NCBI GenBank assembly: GCA_947087265.1
Contig: CAMUBY010000003.1
Coordinates: 62,001 to 126,000 of the forward strand
Direction: 5' to 3'
Origin: an uncultured Clostridia bacterium
Lineage (GTDB): Bacteria; Bacillota; Clostridia; Christensenellales; Borkfalkiaceae
DNA length: 64,000 nucleotides
The stretch's first letter is position 1. Each line of letters opens with the position of its first letter. A program made the translations under genes and the position numbers. Positions 58,430 to 64,000 of this stretch are shown one piece after another. A model generated the notes under the pieces. That model did not search any database. It was given only the letters and a program-made list of their open reading frames with translations, and had not been told where the DNA came from.

Positions 58430-60658
58430 TTATCGGTTTTTTTTGTTGTAGTTGATTAAACAGCCTGCCAATAAAATTTCCTTTTCGTCTTTCGTGAGCG
58501 GCGCAAGTTCCAACACGACGTCGCGCGTTGCGCCGTCCGAAAATACTTTTGCAAGAAATCTTTGTTCGCCGCACTGAATCCCCTCCGCAATATCCGCGAC
58601 GTAGAGATAATCGCCCACTTTGAAATCGGGATTCTGGCAGGTAAAGGGAATCATTCCCCAGTTGACCAGATTGGAGAAATATCGTTTGGTAGCGTATTCT
58701 TTACAAATATTCGCGACGCCGCCCAAAACGCGCTGGCAACTTGCCGCCTGCTCGCGCGCAGAACCGTCGCCCGGTTTTAGCGAAACGACCACGCTTCCGT
58801 AAACCGTACCTTCCTGCGGGACAAAGCCGCCGAGCGCGTCGAGCACGCTTCGGGGCAAATTTCCGTTTCCGCGGCGTGCCGCTTCTTCCTCTCTCACACT
58901 CTTTGCGCGCACAACATATTCCGGGTCTTTGCGCGACAGGGCAAATTCCGAAAGCTTATAGGGATTGGAACGATAGGACGAAGTTTCGCCCGAAGGAATC
59001 AACTCGTCTGTCGTGGTAACGGTGTCCGTCAAAACAGACGCAACTTTCATGAGCAGATGCTTACCGAGTGCAATCTGTTCGGGCCAGTCTGCAATGTTGG
59101 GTCCGTAAATTAATTCATAATCTTTCTGCGGTTTGCCTGCGCCGCGGTAAACGCGGTTTTCGTAAATCTTGCCGTCGAATTGATACTTCTTGACGCGCTT
59201 GTTATATTCTACGTCGAGCGCGGAAGTCAATACGCCGCCGTTTGCCGCCGTTGCCGCAATCGAACGCGCGTCCATGAGCGCAACCGCAGCAAGCTGCCCT
59301 TGCGCCGGCTTGCTGCCCTCGCGGTTTTCAAAGTTGCGCGTGGTGTGGCGGATAGAGAACGCGCCCGTTGCAGGCGTATCCCCCGCGCCGAAACAGGGAC
59401 CGCAAAACGCCGTTTTCAAAGTCGTTCCCGTTTCCATGAGCGCAGCCGCATAGCCGTTTTCCGTCAGACATTTATATATAGGCTGGGAAGCAGGATAAAC
59501 GCTGAGCGTAAACGCGCCCGTGCCGATACTTTTGCCGCGCAGAATTTCCGCGCTTTCGGCAATGTTTTCGTAACTGCCGCCCGCACAGCCTGCAATCACG
59601 CCCTGGTCAACGTAAACTTTGCCGTCCTTGATTTTGTCGGTGAGCGTAAAACTGTCGTTGCCCAATATCTTTCTGCCCTTTTCTTCCGCTTCTTTCAAAA
59701 GTTCTGCGGGGCGCTCTAAAAATTCGCGCAGGGTGTATGCGTTCGAGGGGTGGAAGGGAAGCGCAATCATGGGTTCGATTTTGCTCAAATCAACCGTCAC
59801 CGCGCCGTCGTAAAAGGCGGGCTGTGAGGGAGAGAGTTTTTTATAAGCCTCCTCTCTGCCGTGCGCGGCATAGTATTCGCGCGTCTTTTCGTCCGTTTCC
59901 CAAATGCTCGAAAGACAGGCGGTTTCCGTCGTCATCACGTCGATGCCGTTACGGTAATCCATGCTGAGGTCGGCAATGCCGGGGCCGATAAATTCCAAAA
60001 TTTTGTTCTTGACAAAGCCGCTCGGAAAGGTAGCGCGTATGAGCGCAAGCGCAACGTCCTGCGGACCGACGCCCTTTCTGAGTTTGCCTTTGAGGTAAAC
60101 GGCAACCGTTTCGGGGCGTTTAACGTCGTAAGTTTGCTTTAAGAGCTGTTTGACGAGTTCGGGACCGCCCTCGCCCACCGCCAGGGTACCGAGCGCGCCG
60201 TAACGCGTGTGAGAATCGGAACCCAAAATCATGGCGCCGCACTTTGCCGCACATTCGCGCATATATTGGTGAATCACCGCGAGGTGCGCGGGAACATAGT
60301 CGCCGCCGTATTTTTTTGCCGCCGATAAGCCGAAGAGATGGTCGTCCTCGTTGATGGTGCCGCCCACGGCGCACAGAGAGTTGTGGCAATTGGTAAGCGT
60401 GTAGGGAATCGGAAATTCGGTAATTCCGCTCGCTTTCGCCGTCTGCACGATGCCGACGTAGGTGATATCGTGGGAGGCAATTGCATCGAAGCGCAGACGG
60501 TAATATTCCCCGTCGCCTGAGTTGTGCGCTCGGAGTAAGAAATACGCCATCGTATTCTTGATTGCCGCCTTCTTTTTTTCTTCCGTCTGAAACGCCTGGG
60601 ATTCCTTAACGAGTTTCCCTTCAATGTAATAAACGCCCTGTTTAATGAGTTTTACCAT
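58430..60658 (-). CDS. Aconitase-family hydratase
   Basis: The protein has 742 residues from the ATG at 60658 (GGAGG site); the longer frame crosses the promoter. Aconitase domains in order: GSDSHTRYGALGTLAVGEGG, Fe-S ligand region GCAGGSYENI and FCGPCFGAGDTPA (CxxC), TTRNFENREGS, and a C-terminal swivel domain (about 590-742). It belongs to a Clostridia hydratase group related to aconitase; whether citrate is the substrate is uncertain and no TCA genes are nearby. Monocistronic. Confidence 0.88.
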   Translation of the reverse strand: MVKLIKQGVYYIEGKLVKESQAFQTEEKKKAAIKNTMAYFLLRAHNSGDGEYYRLRFDAIASHDITYVGIVQTAKASGITEFPIPYTLTNCHNSLCAVGGTINEDDHLFGLSAAKKYGGDYVPAHLAVIHQYMRECAAKCGAMILGSDSHTRYGALGTLAVGEGGPELVKQLLKQTYDVKRPETVAVYLKGKLRKGVGPQDVALALIRATFPSGFVKNKILEFIGPGIADLSMDYRNGIDVMTTETACLSSIWETDEKTREYYAAHGREEAYKKLSPSQPAFYDGAVTVDLSKIEPMIALPFHPSNAYTLREFLERPAELLKEAEEKGRKILGNDSFTLTDKIKDGKVYVDQGVIAGCAGGSYENIAESAEILRGKSIGTGAFTLSVYPASQPIYKCLTENGYAAALMETGTTLKTAFCGPCFGAGDTPATGAFSIRHTTRNFENREGSKPAQGQLAAVALMDARSIAATAANGGVLTSALDVEYNKRVKKYQFDGKIYENRVYRGAGKPQKDYELIYGPNIADWPEQIALGKHLLMKVASVLTDTVTTTDELIPSGETSSYRSNPYKLSEFALSRKDPEYVVRAKSVREEEAARRGNGNLPRSVLDALGGFVPQEGTVYGSVVVSLKPGDGSAREQAASCQRVLGGVANICKEYATKRYFSNLVNWGMIPFTCQNPDFKVGDYLYVADIAEGIQCGEQRFLAKVFSDGATRDVVLELAPLTKDEKEILLAGCLINYNKKNR

Positions 60659-60691
60659 TCCAGCCTCCGCCTTAGTATTCGTGTTGATTTG

Positions 60692-60720
60692 ATTATAACG
60701 GATTTGCAATTTTTTTTCAA
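60692..60720 (-). promoter_or_regulatory. Promoter of the aconitase-family gene
   Basis: TTGAAA (60715-60720), 17-bp spacer, TATAAT (60692-60697) on minus. Confidence 0.8.
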
Positions 60721-60753
60721 GCGATATGCATTGAGGGAATATTGCCAAATCGA

Positions 60754-60782
60754 TTGATTTTTGCGCAGAAATGTTTTATACT
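60754..60782 (+). promoter_or_regulatory. Leaderless promoter of the PH-domain protein gene
   Basis: TTGATT (60754-60759), 17-bp spacer, TATACT (60777-60782); ATG at 60789, 6 nt later. Confidence 0.75.
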
Positions 60783-60788
60783 GCACTT

Positions 60789-61307
60789 ATGAATGAGAAA
60801 AAACAAAAAAACGCACTTCCCGACGAAACGTTCCGTTTTCAGTTTACCCCTTTGATGATTGCCTTGTTTTGCCTGCTCCTCGCGCTCTGTGCGGCAGGTA
60901 TCGGACTCACCACGTGGCAGTTCGTCGACTTCCTGAAAGGCGATATTTCTTCCCCCTACGATTGGATAAAATATCTTCTGTTGTATTTTGTGAGCATTCT
61001 GCTTGCAATCATCGTACTTGCCATGCTCATTAAATCGCAATACATTGTATCCGAAAAAACGCTTACCATTCAGTTCGGCATTATCCGCTCCCGTTACGAA
61101 ATCAAAAACATTTATTCCGTGCGGCTCTTCCGCGGCTCGAATAAACTGAGCGTCTATTTCGACGATTACAAGACAAAATATATGGTGATTGTCGTAAAAG
61201 ATAAATGGTATACCGATTTTGTTCAGGCGCTCATCAAGCGTAACGAAAAAATCGAGTTCGATTTTATTACGCCCGAAGAAGAAAAAGACCAGAAAAAGAA
61301 AAAATAA
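60789..61307 (+). CDS. Membrane protein with bacterial PH domain
   Basis: The protein has 172 residues. Two membrane helices (about 18-40 and 60-82) are followed by a bacterial PH-like domain (about 85-165; SQYIVSEKTLTIQFGIIRSR, IKNIYSVRLFRGSNKLSVYF) and a Lys-rich tail. The function is unknown. There is no Shine-Dalgarno; the -10 box is 6 nt from the ATG, so the mRNA is probably leaderless. An in-frame ATG at 60771 lies inside the promoter and was rejected. Confidence 0.82.
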   Translation: MNEKKQKNALPDETFRFQFTPLMIALFCLLLALCAAGIGLTTWQFVDFLKGDISSPYDWIKYLLLYFVSILLAIIVLAMLIKSQYIVSEKTLTIQFGIIRSRYEIKNIYSVRLFRGSNKLSVYFDDYKTKYMVIVVKDKWYTDFVQALIKRNEKIEFDFITPEEEKDQKKKK

Positions 61308-61323
61308 CCGCATAGAAAAATTA

Positions 61324-61355
61324 CGCCGGCTGCGATGCAGTCGGCGTTTTGTTTT
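61324..61355. terminator. Terminator between convergent genes
   Basis: ACGCCG-G-CTGC and GCAG-T-CGGCGT arms with a G:T pair, then TTTTGTTTT. Confidence 0.75.
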
Positions 61356-61584
61356 ATTTCAATCTTGTAAAATTTTTCACGCGGACGGCGCGAAAGGTAA
61401 GCGTCACCGAAATGACGCCGCCCTCTTTTTTCACGGACATTCTCGCTTTGCTCTCCGTTTCAAAATACTCGTTCGCAACGCGTTGAAAATCGCGGATAGC
61501 CGCTTCCTCCGTTTCTAAATTCATTTCCTCTTTATCCTCGGCAAGCATTCGGGCAAGACGGTGTTTGGTAATTTGTTCCCTCAT
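61354..61584 (-). CDS. minE: MinE-like cell division topology factor (divergent)
   Basis: The protein has 76 residues, directly 17 bp after minD. The RLARMLAEDKEE segment matches the MinD-contact helix region of MinE (RLQxxLAxDR), and FQRVANEYFETESKARMSVKKEG followed by beta strands matches the dimerisation domain. It would stimulate MinD ATPase. Overall similarity is weak, so position supports the call. Confidence 0.75.
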   Translation of the reverse strand: MREQITKHRLARMLAEDKEEMNLETEEAAIRDFQRVANEYFETESKARMSVKKEGGVISVTLTFRAVRVKNFTRLK

Positions 61585-61601
61585 AGTAACCTCCTGAACG
61601 T

Positions 61602-62321
61602 TTATTTCGTTTTCTTGCTCTTCTTTTGCTTATCGGCGAGCGTAAAATATGCGCTGAGCGCCCGAAACGCACGCGAACGTTCACAGATGTTATCGAGAAA
61701 CAGTTTGTCTTCTTCGGGTACGACGGCAACGAGCGGCAGACGCAGCGCGGAGGAAATTTCCGAAGGCGTTAAAATTTCTCCCCGACGCGTCCAATCCTTT
61801 CTCACCATGTTAATGACAAGCCCGACTTCGCGGAAACGGTAACTTTTGAGAATGCCCGAAACGCGGTCGGCGTCGCGCATCGCGGAAATATGCGGCGTTG
61901 TAACGAGAAGCGCCTCGTCGGCACACGAAGCGGCGCGGTGAAATCCGTCTTCGATACCGGCGGGAGAGTCGATAAAAATATAGTCGAACTGCGGAGAAAG
62001 CGCTTCCAAAACAAGCCGCACCGCCTGCGGAGAAACGTAGCGCTCCGAAATGCGGTTGCTCGCCAAGGCGTAGAGCGTAGGATATCGGGGATGGCGGACA
62101 AGCGCTTGACGCGGGCGGCACCTGCCCTCGACTGCGTCCAGCACGTCGTAGATAGCGAGATTTTCCGTGCCGAACACAACGTCTACATTATTCAAACCGA
62201 AGTCGAGGTCGCAAACAATTACGCGATTGCCCGCTTTGGCAAGTTGAACGGCAAGATTACAGCAGACCGTCGTTTTACCGACGCCCCCTTTGCCCGACGT
62301 AATTACAATTTTTCTTGCCAT
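61602..62321 (-). CDS. minD: Septum site-determining ATPase MinD
   Basis: The protein has 239 residues from the ATG at 62321 (GGAGG site). Deviant Walker A KGGVGKTT, FGLNNVDVVFG, DSPAGIEDGFHRAASCADEALLVTTP and LVINMVRKDW. The C-terminus, where MinD has an amphipathic membrane helix, reads SRAFRALSAYFTLADKQKKSKKTK, unusually basic. Operon with minE; no minC is adjacent. A FlhG or ParA role is less likely because of minE. Confidence 0.9.
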   Translation of the reverse strand: MARKIVITSGKGGVGKTTVCCNLAVQLAKAGNRVIVCDLDFGLNNVDVVFGTENLAIYDVLDAVEGRCRPRQALVRHPRYPTLYALASNRISERYVSPQAVRLVLEALSPQFDYIFIDSPAGIEDGFHRAASCADEALLVTTPHISAMRDADRVSGILKSYRFREVGLVINMVRKDWTRRGEILTPSEISSALRLPLVAVVPEEDKLFLDNICERSRAFRALSAYFTLADKQKKSKKTK

Positions 62322-62466
62322 TCTACGCCTCCGCGCACGTTTTTGCTTATGATAACACACGGCAAAAGAAATATTTGCGCTTGTTTTGTCGGAACATGGG
62401 AGAAGCAGGGGGAAATTTCAGAGCAAATGCGGGAAACGCACCGATGTGATTATATTTCGGTAACAT

Positions 62467-62497
62467 AAAACTCCCTGTGCTTTGCACAGGGAGTTTT
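62467..62497 (-). terminator. Terminator after the 25-residue small protein gene
   Basis: AAAACTCCCTGTGC arm and its complement around TTT. Confidence 0.88.
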
Positions 62498-62499
62498 AA

Positions 62500-62577
62500 T
62501 TACTTTTCTAACAGAGTTCTCACGTACTGTTCGTATTCTTCGTCCGTGAGTTTCGGAATTTTCTTCTTTTTTGCCAT
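62500..62577 (-). CDS. Small protein, 25 residues, Lys-rich start
   Basis: An ATG at 62577 with GAGG five nt upstream encodes MAKKKKIPKLTDEEYEQYVR plus TLLEK, and a strong terminator begins 3 bp after the stop. The basic start and acidic helix with regular Tyr/Leu spacing suggest an amphipathic helix. It lies 50 bp after the ABC permease gene on the same strand, so it is probably the last cistron of that operon. The function is unknown. Confidence 0.7.
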   Translation of the reverse strand: MAKKKKIPKLTDEEYEQYVRTLLEK

Positions 62578-62627
62578 ACTTACCTCGCAAATTTAGTTTA
62601 CAGTAAGTATGCCCTTTCTCTGCGTTT

Positions 62628-64000
62628 TTATTCCGTTCTCAGCGCGATTACGGGGTCTTTTTTCGCCGCCGCCTGTGCGGGAATCAAACCCGAAACGAGC
62701 GTTAACAGGACGCTCACGCAAACCATAATGAACGCCGTGAGCGGCGACAGCGCGGCAATGCCTGCGATGCCTGCCAGCGAGAAAATAATTGCGTTGACGA
62801 CAAACGACAGAAGATAGGTGACGATGACGCCGAACAAACCTGCCGCAAGCCCTATGATGAAGGTTTCCGCATTGAACAGGTTTCGGATATCCTGTTTCCT
62901 TGCGCCGAGCGAACGCAAGACGCCGATTTCCTTGATGCGCTCCACCACCGAAACGTAAGTGATAATGCCTATCATGACCGAGGATACCACGAGCGAAATT
63001 GCCGTAAATGCAACGAGCACGTAAGTGATAACGTCGAGCATGGTCTGCATCATGCCCATGAGAAGTCCGACGCGGTCGGTATAAGTAATTTTCATCTCTT
63101 CCGAAAGCGTGATTCCGCCGTAGGCATCTCCGCGTTCGCACATCAGATTCCACTCGTCGAGATATTCGAGAAGCTCGTCTTTGCTGTCAAAATCGGTGGC
63201 GTATATGAACACGCTGTTCGGCGAGTCCTTTCCGCCGACGTAACGCAAAGCCTCGTCCGTCATGGTGTAGTTCACTTTTACCGTACTTTCGCCGACCGTT
63301 ACGTCGCGTCTGTTCGGGTAATATTTGAGAAGATTTTCCGCAGGGGGATTCACATAAATCGTGTATTCTTCCCCTTCGTACGTTTCTTTGCTGCTGTTCG
63401 TCAATATATGGTTAACGACGGCGGATTGCTTATTGAGTTGAATATAATCGTTAACCGCTTTTTCCGTAATGTTAAGACCGTTGCTCAGACAACCGTAAGT
63501 CAGACCGTCTTTCAGGCGCAAAACCGCGGAAATTTTAAGCGGGATTCCCCCTTCCGTGCTTGCGTCGAGCGGTTTGGAATCGCGGTAAGTAAACGCGTAT
63601 TCGCTTGGCTGTGCGTTCGGTTCATAAATTTCGTTGTTGCCGTACAGGACGTATTCCTTTCCGATGATGTCCGAAAAATCAATCGTCATGTATTCTTTCT
63701 TTTCGTGCTCGCCCTCTTCCTCTTTTTCTCCGCCTAACTCAAACAGGGAGAGGAATTCTTTTTCGGGGAGCAGTCCGAGCTGCGCGAGCGTTAAGTCGGT
63801 AACGTCGTTGTTGGCTCCGATAACGAGCACCGCTTCGTTTTCGTTCGTCGGGAAATGCGCGTTCTCGCCGCCGAGCACGTCGTACTGCGAAAGCACGTAT
63901 TTTGCAAAATCCGTATTGGTAAAATCGGAAGTCTGGGGCATTTTATGCACAATGTTCCCGAACAAATCCACATAGGCAAGGAGCGGCGCATACTTCTTCG
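62628..64000 (-). CDS. FtsX-like ABC transporter permease (partial)
   Basis: The gene continues past the right window edge; the last 456 residues are visible and the frame is open to base 64000. A large extracytoplasmic region precedes three membrane helices of the FtsX/MacB permease domain: ITYVSVVERIKEIGVLRSLGARKQDIRNLFNAE, then LSFVVNAIIFSLAGIAG and the end LIPAQAAAKKDPVIALRTE. Such permeases export or extract lipids or peptides with a MacB-type ATPase, not in view. Confidence 0.93.
   Translation of the reverse strand, partial: KKYAPLLAYVDLFGNIVHKMPQTSDFTNTDFAKYVLSQYDVLGGENAHFPTNENEAVLVIGANNDVTDLTLAQLGLLPEKEFLSLFELGGEKEEEGEHEKKEYMTIDFSDIIGKEYVLYGNNEIYEPNAQPSEYAFTYRDSKPLDASTEGGIPLKISAVLRLKDGLTYGCLSNGLNITEKAVNDYIQLNKQSAVVNHILTNSSKETYEGEEYTIYVNPPAENLLKYYPNRRDVTVGESTVKVNYTMTDEALRYVGGKDSPNSVFIYATDFDSKDELLEYLDEWNLMCERGDAYGGITLSEEMKITYTDRVGLLMGMMQTMLDVITYVLVAFTAISLVVSSVMIGIITYVSVVERIKEIGVLRSLGARKQDIRNLFNAETFIIGLAAGLFGVIVTYLLSFVVNAIIFSLAGIAGIAALSPLTAFIMVCVSVLLTLVSGLIPAQAAAKKDPVIALRTE

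Noticed and set aside
1..64000. CRISPR array, insertion sequence, prophage or conjugative element
   Set aside because: No regularly spaced repeats, transposase, integrase, phage structural or relaxase genes were seen on either strand.

Overview
The window looks like the chromosome of an uncultured, anaerobic gut-type Clostridia (Bacillota) bacterium. The evidence is Mini-RNase III (mrnC), the gene orders mrnC-rlmB-sigH and dnaX-ybaB-recR, strong AGGAGG ribosome sites, textbook sigma-A promoters (TTGACA/TATAAT, 16-18 bp spacers), many lipoproteins, a eukaryote/archaea-type prolyl-tRNA synthetase and LytTR regulators. A species name cannot be given from sequence alone. Coding is dense and on both strands. 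Base composition is fairly even except for an AT-rich stretch at about 8.2-11.1 kb.

Region by region. 1-7.7 kb is a surface and carbohydrate-active block: a membrane-anchored, domain-permuted GH3 enzyme (cut by the window edge), a LytTR response regulator with a candidate binding site beside it, an SGNH-hydrolase lipoprotein, a CxxC-repeat/beta-helix surface protein, and a two-gene operon (SGNH lipoprotein plus a four-module repeat lipoprotein). 7.9-8.2 kb holds divergent tRNA-Val and tRNA-Ala genes. 8.2-11.0 kb is the AT-rich island: a LytTR regulator with a DUF3021-type membrane partner, a CPBP protease and a secreted unknown. 11-14.7 kb has two transporter-type membrane proteins, a YfcE-like phosphodiesterase and rdgB. 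14.7-20 kb has a metal P-type ATPase with its ArsR repressor and a perfect 12-2-12 operator, a pseudouridine synthase and feoAB. 20-28 kb has a large surface protein, RNA-modification enzymes, a GH51-like protein that seems to have lost both catalytic glutamates, and a Na/Pi cotransporter. 28.3-28.7 kb has two tRNA-Pro genes, one with the unusual anticodon AGG.

28.8-39 kb has a GH13 amylase, DegV, a 977-residue modular SGNH lipoprotein, and the operon proS-DUF2207-asnS. 39-44 kb has a phosphohexomutase, transketolase, a HAD phosphatase and a zinc-ribbon membrane protein. 44-49.4 kb is one long housekeeping operon (mrnC, rlmB, sigH-like, dnaX, ybaB, recR, gpsA). 49.5-61.3 kb has a cation/proton antiporter, glmM-glmS, the chain lemA-DUF2207-glpK, an aconitase-family hydratase and a PH-domain protein. 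61.3-64 kb has minD-minE (no minC in view), a 25-residue small protein, and the end of an FtsX-type ABC permease.

Two themes run through the window. One is cell-surface polysaccharide work: three SGNH hydrolases, GH3, GH51-like and GH13 proteins, and repeat lipoproteins. The other is a set of promoters placed so close to start codons that the transcripts should be leaderless (8256, 14659, 49409, 60789; nearly so at 11134). No CRISPR array, insertion sequence, prophage or riboswitch was recognised.
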